Shown here: positions 44,220 to 52,627 of the stretch, piece after piece | How positions within the stretch are numbered: the first letter of the stretch is position 1 | Layout of the letters: the number at the start of each line of letters is the position of its first letter | Source of the DNA: Anaerocolumna sp. MB42-C2 | GTDB taxonomy: Bacteria; Bacillota; Clostridia; Lachnospirales; Lachnospiraceae | Direction: 5' to 3' | NCBI RefSeq assembly: GCF_030913705.1 | Contig: NZ_CP133190.1 | Location: 6,039,501-6,103,500, forward strand | DNA length: 64,000 bases | Notes under the pieces: model-generated | Told to the model about the DNA's origin: nothing | The model's database searches: none | The model's input: only the letters and a program-made list of their open reading frames with translations | Translations under genes and position numbers: made by a program

Positions 44220-45356
44220 ATGATTGATTTACAGCAAAGCAGGGAAGAAATTGATAAGGTAGATAAACAAATAGTAGATTTGTTTGAACATCGGATGCAG
44301 TTGGCAAAAGATGTCGCCGAATACAAAATACAAACAGGGAAAAAGGTTTTTGACAGAGAAAGAGAACAGGATAAACTTAAAGTTTTAAAGGAGTTGGCAG
44401 GGAATAATTTTAATCGGCACGGTATACAGGAATTGTTTACTCAGATAATGTCAATGAGCCGTAAATTGCAATATGGATTAATCAGTGAAGAGAGTTTTGT
44501 TAATCCATTTACTGAATTTGAAAAACTTCCAATTACTAAAGATACTAAGGTAGTATGTTTTGGAGTAAGGGGTTCCTATACGGAACAGGCTATGGAAGAG
44601 TACTTTGGATTGAATATCAACCGCAGTTATGCATCTTCTTTCAAAAAAGTTATGCAGGCTATCAAAGAGGAAGATGCCGATTATGGCGTACTTCCCATTG
44701 AAAATACCTCTACCGGCGGAATCTCCGATATTTATGATTTACTTGTTGAATTTGACAATTCAATTATTGGAGAACATGTTGTTAAAATCCAGCATGCTCT
44801 TTTAGGGCTTCCCGGAGCAAAAATTAATGATCTTCACACAATCTATTCTCATCCCCAGGGACTTATGCAGTGTTCAAGATACATAGAACATCATCCTTAT
44901 ATGAAACCTGTGGAGTGTACCAGCACAGCTGACAGTGCTAAGAAAGTATTGGAAGATAAGGATATGACCCAGGGTGCCATTGCAAGTAAACAGGCGGCAG
45001 CTTATTATGGACTGCAGATCCTGGAAGAAACAATTAATCATGAAGATACGAATTCTACTCGTTTTATAATCATTTCAAAAGATAAAAAGTATATAAAAAA
45101 TGCCAATAAAATTAGTATATGTTTTGAACTCCCGCATGAGAGTGGTACGCTTTATAATATGCTTTCTCATTTTATATATAATAATTTGAATATGACAAAG
45201 ATTGAATCCAGACCCCTGGAGGGAAAAGTATTTGAGTATCGTTTCTTTGTGGATTTTGAAGGAAATTTAAATGATGCAGGTGTAAAAAATGCATTATTCG
45301 GAATTCAGGAAGAAGCTATGTGTTTAAAAATATTAGGAAGTTATAAATCGATTTAA
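44220..45356 (+). CDS. pheA: Chorismate mutase / prephenate dehydratase (P-protein)
   Basis: A 378-residue bifunctional enzyme of phenylalanine synthesis. The chorismate mutase (AroQ) domain is at about 1-85: LQQSREEIDKVDKQIVDLFEHRMQLAKDVAEYK. Prephenate dehydratase follows at about 108-285: VCFGVRGSYTEQAMEEYFG, YGVLPIENTSTGGISDIYDLL, and NSTRFIIISKD with the catalytic Thr-Arg-Phe. The ACT regulatory domain at about 298-378 contains the phenylalanine-binding ESRPLEGKVFEYRFFVDFEG, so feedback inhibition by Phe is expected. The ribosome site is GAAAGAGG. Confidence 0.95.
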   Translation: MIDLQQSREEIDKVDKQIVDLFEHRMQLAKDVAEYKIQTGKKVFDREREQDKLKVLKELAGNNFNRHGIQELFTQIMSMSRKLQYGLISEESFVNPFTEFEKLPITKDTKVVCFGVRGSYTEQAMEEYFGLNINRSYASSFKKVMQAIKEEDADYGVLPIENTSTGGISDIYDLLVEFDNSIIGEHVVKIQHALLGLPGAKINDLHTIYSHPQGLMQCSRYIEHHPYMKPVECTSTADSAKKVLEDKDMTQGAIASKQAAAYYGLQILEETINHEDTNSTRFIIISKDKKYIKNANKISICFELPHESGTLYNMLSHFIYNNLNMTKIESRPLEGKVFEYRFFVDFEGNLNDAGVKNALFGIQEEAMCLKILGSYKSI

Positions 45357-45408
45357 ATCTTCATACAATTTTCAAATAGTAATCACAAAGTAGACATAAT
45401 TTCTTGTT

Positions 45409-45469
45409 AAACTTTAGTTATAAAATAAAGAAACAAATAAGGAATGACAAAATATAATAACTAAAGTTT
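45409..45469 (+). promoter_or_regulatory. 13-bp inverted repeat abutting the htrA ribosome site
   Basis: AAACTTTAGTTAT (45409-45421) and ATAACTAAAGTTT (45457-45469) are exact reverse complements with a 35-base loop; the GAAAGGAG ribosome site begins two bases later. It could be an mRNA stem affecting translation (for example with temperature) or an operator pair. Confidence 0.5.
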
Positions 45470-45485
45470 GAAAGGAGTAATAATT

Positions 45486-46796
45486 ATGAACGATAACTTT
45501 TTTAATAGTCAATTTAACGAGAATGACAAAAATAATAATGATTTTACATCCAATAGCAATAAAGAGATTATTGAAAGCAATGTAATAATTTCTGATGTAA
45601 AACCAAAGAAAAAACATAAATTTGCAAAAAATCTTACAAAGATAATTGCATCAGCAACAGTCTTTGGATTAGTAGCAGGAGCATCTTTCCAGGGAGTTTA
45701 TGCCTTATCAGATCGGAATAAACCGACTGTCAGCAGTGCTGTAGATAATAGTAAAGAGGGTACGGATGGGGTTGTTGCTGTAGAAACAGGAACTACAAAA
45801 AATAACACATCAGGAGACGTTTCTACTGTAGTAGAAAATGTAATGCCATCCATAGTAGCGATTAATTCAACAGTGACTGATGTAACCAGTGACTTTTTTG
45901 GCAGGCAATACAGCGAAGAGAAAGAGGGCAGTGGTTCAGGAATAATAATTGGACAGAATGAGAATGAGATCTTAATAGCAACCAATAACCATGTTGTAGC
46001 GAATGCGAAAACGGTTAATATTGTATTTGCGGATAATACAACAGCACCGGCTACGATAAAAGGTACAGAGCCAAGTAATGACCTGGCAGTCGTTTCGGTA
46101 AAACTCTCTGATTTAAAAGAGGGTACCGCAGATAAGATTAAAATTGCAACTTTAGGTGATTCTAAATCTGTAAAACTGGGTGAAATGGCAATTGCCATCG
46201 GAAATGCGTTAGGATATGGCCAGTCCATAACCGTTGGTTATATCAGTGCATTAGATCGTGAAGTAACCGTTAATAACGTTACATTAAAGGTTTTACAGAC
46301 AGATGCAGCAATTAATCCCGGCAATAGCGGCGGTGCATTACTTAACTCTAAAGGGGAAGTAATCGGAATTAATTCTGTGAAATATGTAGATGACAATGTA
46401 GAAAGCGTTGGTTATGCAATTCCGATTTCCAATGCGATTCCCATTATTAATGAATTAATGAACAGAACCGTATTGACCGAGAAAGAGAAAGCATATCTGG
46501 GTATCGCAGGAAAAGATGTTACAGATGATTATTCCCAGAGATTTAATATGCCGGTTGGTGTTTATGTAGGTGAAATAAAAGAAGGTTCCGCTGCTGAAAA
46601 AGCCGGTTTAAAAGTTGGAGACATTATTGTATCTGTAAATAATATAACAATTAAAACAATGGCAGATCTGCAGGAAGTATTAGGATATACCAAAGCAGAT
46701 ACAAGTGGTACCGTAGTTATTAAATCCTTAGAAGACGGGAAATATGTTGATAAGACAATTAACGTAACCTTTGATGCAAGACCTTCCGGTAATTAA
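45486..46796 (+). CDS. HtrA/DegP-type membrane-anchored serine protease
   Basis: A 436-residue protease with a cytoplasmic N-terminus rich in Asn and Lys, one membrane helix (about residues 48-70, ITKIIASATVFGLVAGASFQGVYA-like) and an outer trypsin-like domain. The catalytic triad is His in ATNNHVVANA, Asp in SNDLAVVSVKL and Ser in NPGNSGGALLNSKG. A C-terminal PDZ domain follows (about 340-430), with VGVYVGEIKEGSAAEKAGLKVGDIIVSVN. It degrades or refolds damaged exported proteins. The frame opens with TTG at 45468; the ATG at 45486 follows GAAAGGAG and was chosen. Confidence 0.93.
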   Translation: MNDNFFNSQFNENDKNNNDFTSNSNKEIIESNVIISDVKPKKKHKFAKNLTKIIASATVFGLVAGASFQGVYALSDRNKPTVSSAVDNSKEGTDGVVAVETGTTKNNTSGDVSTVVENVMPSIVAINSTVTDVTSDFFGRQYSEEKEGSGSGIIIGQNENEILIATNNHVVANAKTVNIVFADNTTAPATIKGTEPSNDLAVVSVKLSDLKEGTADKIKIATLGDSKSVKLGEMAIAIGNALGYGQSITVGYISALDREVTVNNVTLKVLQTDAAINPGNSGGALLNSKGEVIGINSVKYVDDNVESVGYAIPISNAIPIINELMNRTVLTEKEKAYLGIAGKDVTDDYSQRFNMPVGVYVGEIKEGSAAEKAGLKVGDIIVSVNNITIKTMADLQEVLGYTKADTSGTVVIKSLEDGKYVDKTINVTFDARPSGN

Positions 46797-46887
46797 ATAT
46801 TTGACTAGTTACTAAGTTAAAGTTTTTATGAGTTATATTTTAATTATTGACTGATAATAATAAAAGATAAATTTTTTAAATATACAA

Positions 46888-46926
46888 AGAGTGTCCGTAA
46901 GAGTATTGCATTTATGGGCACTCTGT
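46888..46926 (+). terminator. Hairpin downstream of htrA
   Basis: Thirteen pairs between 46888-46900 and 46912-46924 (AGAGTGTCCGTAA with TTATGGGCACTCT, two G-T pairs), loop of 11, then GTTATTT. The T-tract is weak. Confidence 0.6.
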
Positions 46927-47084
46927 TATTTGTGATGAAGTTATATAATCAATTGGTTGAATGATTATTCGGATATAGATAAGTATTCTTAAAAGAGCGT
47001 GTTTATGAAGAAATTGAAAATTTATTGATTTAATCGGTTTAAAAACGGCAAAATACAACAAAAAAGATAAAATACCTACCCTGC

Positions 47085-47113
47085 TTGACAGGGAATTAAT
47101 ACTTGGGTATGAT
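47085..47113 (+). promoter_or_regulatory. Sigma-A promoter of the glycosyltransferase pair
   Basis: TTGACA (47085-47090), 17 bases, TATGAT (47108-47113). An inverted repeat CCCTG-CTTGA-CAGGG (47079-47093) covers the -35 and may be an operator. Confidence 0.75.
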
Positions 47114-47152
47114 AGGCTTATAATGTACAATAAGTGAGGTGGCTCATAAATA

Positions 47153-48148
47153 ATGTGGGATAAAGAAGTACAAGCTAATAATACAATACCGAGGCAGTAT
47201 TCTGTCTCAGTTGATGTTATAATTCCGGTTTATAAACCGGACACAAAATTCAATCAATTAATTGAAAGACTAACAAAACAAACTGTAAAACCCAATCGAA
47301 TTATATTGCTTCAAACTGTGGAGACTGAAACAGATAGCACAGAAAAACAGGAAAAAGCCTTGGCATATGCACTTAGTTTAAGCAGTTCTATATGCAGGAT
47401 TGAGTCTTATGAAATAAAAAAACCTGATTTTGACCATGGTGGAACAAGAAACTACGGTGCGTCCCTGTCACAGGCTGAAATTATTGTATTTATGACTCAG
47501 GATGCTGTTCCGGCAGATGTAAATCTGATAAATTCGCTGCTTATACCTTTTCAGGACCGTAAGGTTGCAGCAGCTTATGGAAGGCAGTTAGCTATGCAAA
47601 AAAGCGGAATCATTGAAAGTTATACCAGGCAGTTTAATTACCCTGATCATAGTTATACTAAATCATTGGAGGATTTACCTAAGCTGGGTATTAAAACTTA
47701 TTTTTGCTCCAATGTATGTGCCGCATATCGTAAAAGCGTTTATGAAGAGCTCTCCGGGTTTGTTACCAAAACCATATTCAATGAGGATATGATAATGGCA
47801 GCCGGAATTATTAATGCCGGATACTCAATAACGTATGCAGCTGACGCAAGGGTTTATCATTCCCATATTTATACTTATATGCAGCAATTTAAAAGAAATT
47901 TTGATTTAGCTGTTTCACAAAAACAGTATGATCATATTTTTTCATCCGTTAAATCAGAAACGGAAGGCACGAAAATGGTAAAACAGACATTAAACTATCT
48001 GATCGAAAAAAAACAGTATATTTTAATCCCGGATTTAATATTCCTGAGCGGATTTAAATATCTGGGTTATTTAGCCGGAAAAAATTATGATAAACTCCCT
48101 AAAAATGTTATAAAAAAATTAAGTTTGAATCCCTCATACTGGAATTAA
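47153..48148 (+). CDS. Family 2 glycosyltransferase (rhamnosyltransferase-like)
   Basis: A 331-residue GT-A fold enzyme. The nucleotide-sugar part begins SVDVIIPVYKPDTKFNQLIERLTKQ. HGGTRNYGASLSQAEIIVFMTQDAVPAD holds the family's 'GgtRN.ga..a.g.ii.flt.Da' pattern, typical of the RfbF/rhamnosyltransferase subgroup. FNEDMIMAAGIINAGY carries the catalytic Asp region, and HSHIYTYMQQFKRNFDLA the C-terminal part. No membrane helix is clear. It likely transfers rhamnose or a similar sugar in cell-surface polysaccharide synthesis. Confidence 0.85.
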   Translation: MWDKEVQANNTIPRQYSVSVDVIIPVYKPDTKFNQLIERLTKQTVKPNRIILLQTVETETDSTEKQEKALAYALSLSSSICRIESYEIKKPDFDHGGTRNYGASLSQAEIIVFMTQDAVPADVNLINSLLIPFQDRKVAAAYGRQLAMQKSGIIESYTRQFNYPDHSYTKSLEDLPKLGIKTYFCSNVCAAYRKSVYEELSGFVTKTIFNEDMIMAAGIINAGYSITYAADARVYHSHIYTYMQQFKRNFDLAVSQKQYDHIFSSVKSETEGTKMVKQTLNYLIEKKQYILIPDLIFLSGFKYLGYLAGKNYDKLPKNVIKKLSLNPSYWN

Positions 48149-48197
48149 ATGATAGAAATTATTACAGGCAAACTTCCGGAAAGGTCAGGAAAAAAGT

Positions 48198-49199
48198 ATG
48201 AATCGCGTAAATATTATTATGGCAACTTATAACGGTGAAAAATATATAAGAGAACAGATTGAATCCATATTAAAAAACACATACAGGAATTGGAAATTAT
48301 GGATATTTGATGATGGTTCAACGGATAATACGAAATGTATTATCGAAGAATATGTTCGCCGTCTACCGGATAATATTATGTTTCAGCAGAATAACAAAAC
48401 TAAAGGCGTCACTCTGAATTTTCTAGAAGGTGTCCAATATGCTGCAGATTATAACAGAAGATTACAGGAGAAAGCAACGGAGCACACGAAAGTAAACGAC
48501 GAAGATTCTGAGCTGGCACCTATGATGGATTATTATATGTTCTGCGACCAGGATGACGTCTGGATGACAGATAAAATTGATAAAACCATGATTCAAATGA
48601 AAAAGATAGAGAAGAAATACGGTCAGGATATTCCGTTAGCAGTATTTACCGATGCCCTGGTTGTAGACAGCAATTTAAATATTCTCAATCGATCCTTTTA
48701 TAAATGCAGTAAATTAGACACCAGAAAAGTTGATTTGCCTCACATTATGATGGAGAATAAATTAATCGGATGTACGGTTATGTTTAATGAAACATTAAGA
48801 AATTACATGAATGTACAACCGGTAAATGCAAGATACCATGACTGGTGGGTAGCTTTAATTGCCGCGGCATTTGGCAAAATCTATTTTTTACCTACTTCGA
48901 CACTATTTTACAGGCAGCATGGGGGCAACGTAGTTGGAAATCAAAACTTTCTGTCCTATCTGCACGATCGTATCTCCTCATTAAAAAAGCAGAAAGAAGT
49001 TATATATAAAACGGCATTACAGGCAGATGAATTTTACCGCATCTTTGAACCTAAAATGCCTACGAAGCAAAAATTACAAGTATATTCCATGGCTAATATA
49101 CTGAAACAAAACTGGATTAAAAGAAGACATGTGGTTTTGAAGTTTGGTTTTATGAAAACAGGTATTTTAAGAAACCTGGGACTGCTGTATATTCTATAA
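48198..49199 (+). CDS. Family 2 glycosyltransferase
   Basis: A 333-residue GT2 enzyme: VNIIMATYNGEKYIREQIESIL at the N-terminus, WIFDDGSTDNTKCIIEEY (nucleotide binding), YYMFCDQDDVWMTDKIDKTM (DxD region), and YHDWWVALIAAAFG (acceptor/catalytic segment). It resembles the WbbL-type rhamnosyltransferases often encoded beside the preceding type. It lies 49 bases after the first glycosyltransferase and belongs to the same unit. Confidence 0.86.
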   Translation: MNRVNIIMATYNGEKYIREQIESILKNTYRNWKLWIFDDGSTDNTKCIIEEYVRRLPDNIMFQQNNKTKGVTLNFLEGVQYAADYNRRLQEKATEHTKVNDEDSELAPMMDYYMFCDQDDVWMTDKIDKTMIQMKKIEKKYGQDIPLAVFTDALVVDSNLNILNRSFYKCSKLDTRKVDLPHIMMENKLIGCTVMFNETLRNYMNVQPVNARYHDWWVALIAAAFGKIYFLPTSTLFYRQHGGNVVGNQNFLSYLHDRISSLKKQKEVIYKTALQADEFYRIFEPKMPTKQKLQVYSMANILKQNWIKRRHVVLKFGFMKTGILRNLGLLYIL

Positions 49200-49254
49200 A
49201 AGGGCGGTTCTTTTCCGCCTTACATAAATTCATATTCAAAAAATGTTTTAATTA

Positions 49255-49283
49255 TTGACAATTAATACTCATATTGTTAAAAT
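49255..49283 (+). promoter_or_regulatory. Sigma-A promoter of ilvN
   Basis: TTGACA (49255-49260), 17 bases, TAAAAT (49278-49283). A GGCGG/CCGCC hairpin (49203-49218) just upstream may end the glycosyltransferase transcript. A short direct repeat of ATAGAAATAC lies at about 49301-49321 in the leader. Confidence 0.75.
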
Positions 49284-49333
49284 GAATACAATTTAAATGC
49301 ATAGAAATACATAGAAATACATGGGAGGTCCCT

Positions 49334-49840
49334 ATGAAGAAAATGGTATTATCAATATTGGTGGATAACACAGCCGGCGTTTTAAGCCGTGTTTCAGGTC
49401 TATTCAGCAGAAGAGGTTATAATATAGATAGTTTAACAGTTGGTGAAACACAGGATCATGCGTATTCGAGAATGACTGTTGTTGTTAACGGTGACGATCA
49501 GATTTTAGAACAGATCCGTAAACAATTATTAAAACTTGAGGATGTCAGGGAAATCCGTGAACTGCTTCCGGACGAATCCGTTTGCAGAGAGTTAATTCTG
49601 GTAAAAGTTCTATCGACAGTAAAAGAAAGACAAGCAATTATAGCAGTAGCAGATATATTCAGAGCTAAAATCGTTGATGTGGCTATGGAGTCCCTTATGA
49701 TTGAGTTAACCGGTAATCAGGCTAAAATAGATGCTTTTATAAAGTTATTGGAGGGTTATACCATAAAGGAAATCGTAAGAACGGGAATAACCGGTCTTTC
49801 AAGAGGGTCAGGAGATATCGCGGATTATCTGGATGATTAA
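49334..49840 (+). CDS. ilvN: Acetolactate synthase small (regulatory) subunit
   Basis: A 168-residue regulatory subunit of acetohydroxyacid synthase. The N-terminal ACT domain is MVLSILVDNTAGVLSRVSGLFSRRGYNIDSLTVGETQDHAYSRMTVVVNGDD, which binds valine for feedback inhibition. The C-terminal half (ELILVKVLSTVKERQAIIAVADIFRAKIVDV) is standard. The catalytic subunit gene (ilvB) is not next to it and is not in this window. The GGGAGG site precedes the ATG. A hairpin and a 160-base gap separate it from ilvC. Confidence 0.94.
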   Translation: MKKMVLSILVDNTAGVLSRVSGLFSRRGYNIDSLTVGETQDHAYSRMTVVVNGDDQILEQIRKQLLKLEDVREIRELLPDESVCRELILVKVLSTVKERQAIIAVADIFRAKIVDVAMESLMIELTGNQAKIDAFIKLLEGYTIKEIVRTGITGLSRGSGDIADYLDD

Positions 49841-49867
49841 GCAGTCGTAGGTGACATTACTTTATAA

Positions 49868-49890
49868 CGCCTGCATACGTGCAGGCGGTG
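49868..49890 (+). terminator. Hairpin between ilvN and ilvC
   Basis: CGCCTGCA (49868-49875), loop TACG, TGCAGGCG (49880-49887), then GTGTTATTT. A tetraloop-capped 8-bp GC-rich stem with a poor T-tract; probably partial termination. Confidence 0.65.
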
Positions 49891-50002
49891 TTATTTAAAT
49901 TAGTGCTTTAACAAGTTAAATTGATAAAGAAAAAACGATTATTTCAAAGAGTGGTGACACTTTTTACAATAATAAATTATTTATATTTAGGAGGATACGA
50001 AG

Positions 50003-51013
50003 ATGGCAAAGATATTTTACCAAGAAGATTGTAACTTATCATTATTAGAAGGCAAGACAGTAGCTATAATCGGTTACGGCAGCCAGGGACATGCGCATGC
50101 GTTAAATGCAAAAGAATCAGGAGTTCATGTAATTATCGGTCTGTATGAAGGCAGTAAATCATGGGCGAAAGCAGAAGCTGCCGGCTTTGAAGTATATACT
50201 GCAGCAGAAGCTGCAAAAAAAGCAGATATGATTATGATCTTAATTAACGATGAAAAACAGGCTAAGATGTATAAGGAATCCATTGAACCTAATTTAGAAC
50301 CAGGTAATGCTATTATGTTTGCTCATGGTTTTGCAATTCATTTTGGGCAGATTATTCCGCCAAAAGATGTTGATGTTATTATGATTGCTCCAAAAGGTCC
50401 CGGACATACGGTAAGGAGTCAATACAAAGAAGGCCAGGGCGTTCCTTGCTTAATCGCAGTAGCACAGGATGCAACCGGTAAAGCTCATGATTTAGGTTTA
50501 GCTTATTCCCTTGCAATCGGCGGTGCAAGAGCCGGCGTGTTACAGACAACATTCAGGGAAGAAACAGAAACTGATCTTTTCGGTGAACAAGCAGTTCTTT
50601 GCGGTGGTGTAACCCAATTAATGAAAACCGGTTTTGAAGTTTTGGTAGAAGCAGGTTATGAACCGGAAAGTGCTTATTTTGAATGTATTCATGAAATGAA
50701 ATTAATAGTAGATCTGATCAATGAAAGCGGTTTTGCAGGTATGAGATATTCTATTTCCAATACAGCAGAATACGGTGATTACATTACCGGACCTAAGATC
50801 ATTACCGAAGATACCAAGAAAGCTATGAAACAGGTTCTTAAAGATATCCAGGAGGGTGTATTTGCACGCAACTGGTTACTTGAAAACCAGATCGGCTGCA
50901 CTAATTTCTTAGCAATGAGAAGAAGAGAATCCGAACATCAATTAGAAAAAGTTGGAGCTGAGCTTCGCAAGATGATGAGCTGGACCAATAAAGATAAGCT
51001 CATTAACAACTAA
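50003..51013 (+). CDS. ilvC: Ketol-acid reductoisomerase
   Basis: A 336-residue class I enzyme for the second common step of valine, leucine and isoleucine synthesis. The NADPH site is KTVAIIGYGSQGHAHALN; MIAPKGPGHTVRSQYKEGQGVPCLIAV and EETETDLFGEQAVLCGG (metal ligands), FECIHEMKLIVDLINESGFAGMRYSISNTAEYGD follow in normal order. It has its own AGGAGG site. The bottom of the gene is followed by a very strong terminator. Confidence 0.96.
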   Translation: MAKIFYQEDCNLSLLEGKTVAIIGYGSQGHAHALNAKESGVHVIIGLYEGSKSWAKAEAAGFEVYTAAEAAKKADMIMILINDEKQAKMYKESIEPNLEPGNAIMFAHGFAIHFGQIIPPKDVDVIMIAPKGPGHTVRSQYKEGQGVPCLIAVAQDATGKAHDLGLAYSLAIGGARAGVLQTTFREETETDLFGEQAVLCGGVTQLMKTGFEVLVEAGYEPESAYFECIHEMKLIVDLINESGFAGMRYSISNTAEYGDYITGPKIITEDTKKAMKQVLKDIQEGVFARNWLLENQIGCTNFLAMRRRESEHQLEKVGAELRKMMSWTNKDKLINN

Positions 51014-51081
51014 AAATAATACATTTATTTAATATATTACAGAAATGTTTCCTGTATTTTTTGTAGTTTCTGATAATAAGG

Positions 51082-51130
51082 AGAATATCCCCGGTAGAAG
51101 TATTAAGAGTAACTGGGGATATTCTTTTTT
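51082..51130 (+). terminator. Strong intrinsic terminator of ilvC
   Basis: AGAATATCCCC (51082-51092) pairs with GGGGATATTCT (51115-51125), extended inward by GGT/ACT with one wobble, and followed by TTTTTT. Confidence 0.92.
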
Positions 51131-51163
51131 ATGCAATAGGATTGCGTCCTATTGCATAAAAAA
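51125..51163. terminator. Second, 17-bp perfect hairpin (bidirectional terminator-like)
   Basis: TTTTTTATGCAATAGGA (51125-51141), loop TTGCG, TCCTATTGCATAAAAAA (51147-51163). It shares its first T-run with the preceding terminator, so the two structures compete for the same bases. Confidence 0.75.
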
Positions 51164-51193
51164 CCCGACTGGCAGGATGCACATGAACACGCA

Positions 51194-51268
51194 AAAGGAT
51201 AATATCCTTTAAGGTGGATTGTCACTAAAGTGACAGCGCGTCAGCGCTAGAGTCAGGCAAACCAGAAT
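51194..51268 (+). repeat. Structured intergenic element with a 29-nt repeat (copy 1)
   Basis: Palindrome AAAGGATAATATCCTTT (51194-51210), stem GTCAC/GTGAC (51221-51225, 51230-51234), stem AGCGC/GCGCT (51235-51239, 51244-51248). The last part, 51240-51268 (GTCAGCGCTAGAGTCAGG then CAAACCAGAAT), aligns to 53094-53121 with 23 identical bases and one gap. No coding frame fits. Confidence 0.55.
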
Positions 51269-51452
51269 CTTTCTTGTTTATTACCTGGTAAATTCTCCGA
51301 ACTTCCCTCTATGAAATAAAATATTTATTGTTACATACTTAGTAATCATGTAAAATAGTATAGGGTTATTATAATATCAACAATAGTCAAAGTCTTTCGT
51401 ACTATTGTCCCTCACATTTACAAATGGATTAAATAAAAAGTGGAGATAAAAA

Positions 51453-52541
51453 ATGAAGTATAATTATACGGATACAATTGAATATTTGCTGGATTGGTAT
51501 GATAACAACGCCAGAATATTGCCGTGGCGGGAAAATCCCAAACCATATTATGTTTGGATCTCGGAAATAATGCTGCAGCAAACCAGGGTAGAAGCAGTGA
51601 AAGTCTATTTTGAACGTTTTATCAATACCCTGCCGGATATAAAGTCACTGGCATATACAAAAGAGGAGCAGCTGCTTAAATTGTGGGAGGGGTTAGGGTA
51701 TTATAACAGAGCCAGGAATCTTAGGAAAGCAGCCGGAATTATAATGGAGGAATATGGCGGTGAATTACCGCCGGTTTATTCTGACTTGTTAAAACTCCCG
51801 GGAATCGGCTCCTATACGGCAGGAGCGATAGCGTCCATAGCCTTTCAACTCCCGGAACCGGCAGTGGATGGTAATGTATTTCGGGTGATGAAACGGGTGG
51901 CGGGAAGTTTCGATGACATTACCAAAGCAAGTGTGAAAAAAGAATTAGAAGAGGATATAAGAGAAATTATACCTAAGAACAGGCCGGGTGATTTTAACCA
52001 GGCAGTTATGGAACTTGGAGCTAGAATATGTATACCAAACGGGAGACCAATCTGTTTGCAATGCCCAATTATGCATTTATGTAAAGCTTATCAGAACAAT
52101 ACAGAGATGAGTATTCCGGTTAAACCGGCAAAAAAAGAACGAAAAATCGAAGACAAAACAGTCCTGGTTTTGGAGAAACAGGGTACGTTTTATATTAGAA
52201 AACGTCAAAATAAAGGGTTGTTAGCCGGTCTTTATGAGCTTCCTGCACTGGAGGGAAAACTAACAGCGGTACAACTTGACGAATATTTAAAAAGTGAGGG
52301 ATATACTAATTATAATTTTTATAGTTTAGGAGAAGGTAAACATATTTTTTCTCATATTGAGTGGCATATGACTGGGTATTATGTGCAGATTAATGAGGAG
52401 GAAAAGGTAGCTGAAGAAAATGTATACAAAACAGATAAAGTATTAAACGAAGTCTGGGCAACAAAAAAGCAAATCGATGAGATTTATACACTTCCAAGTG
52501 CATTTGAAAAATACCGGGATAGTATTATAAATTGTGATTAA
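51453..52541 (+). CDS. mutY: A/G-specific adenine glycosylase
   Basis: A 362-residue DNA repair enzyme that removes adenine mispaired with 8-oxoguanine. Motifs are LPWRENPKPYYVWISEIMLQQTRVEAV (catalytic Glu in SEIMLQQT), the helix-hairpin-helix LLKLPGIGSYTAGAIASIAF with the catalytic Asp in PAVDGNVFRV, and the 4Fe-4S cysteines CIPNGRPICLQCPIMHLC (C-X6-C-X2-C-X5-C). The C-terminal NUDIX-like domain (about 230-355), which recognises 8-oxoG, is complete. The ribosome site is AAAGTGGAG. Confidence 0.95.
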   Translation: MKYNYTDTIEYLLDWYDNNARILPWRENPKPYYVWISEIMLQQTRVEAVKVYFERFINTLPDIKSLAYTKEEQLLKLWEGLGYYNRARNLRKAAGIIMEEYGGELPPVYSDLLKLPGIGSYTAGAIASIAFQLPEPAVDGNVFRVMKRVAGSFDDITKASVKKELEEDIREIIPKNRPGDFNQAVMELGARICIPNGRPICLQCPIMHLCKAYQNNTEMSIPVKPAKKERKIEDKTVLVLEKQGTFYIRKRQNKGLLAGLYELPALEGKLTAVQLDEYLKSEGYTNYNFYSLGEGKHIFSHIEWHMTGYYVQINEEEKVAEENVYKTDKVLNEVWATKKQIDEIYTLPSAFEKYRDSIINCD

Positions 52542-52627
52542 GCTTTCCGTAAAGTATAAAAACATGAATACTCTGTATAATAGGGATATTATTACCTAAA
52601 TGAATATTAAAAACAAGGAGTAGAAAT

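Larger units (their letters stand above)
46797..47152. other. Intergenic region between htrA and the glycosyltransferases
   Basis: It holds the hairpin at 46888-46926 and the promoter at 47085-47113. The minus-strand frame at 46912-47130 crosses both and has no ribosome site, so it is not taken as a gene. Confidence 0.7.

Noticed and set aside
46912..47130. 72-codon minus-strand frame between htrA and the glycosyltransferases
   Set aside because: It lies over a hairpin and a consensus promoter, has no ribosome site and no recognisable features.
49200..50002. T-box or leader-peptide attenuator for ilvN/ilvC
   Set aside because: No T-box bulge sequence, specifier stem or Leu/Val-rich leader peptide could be seen; only a short hairpin after ilvN.
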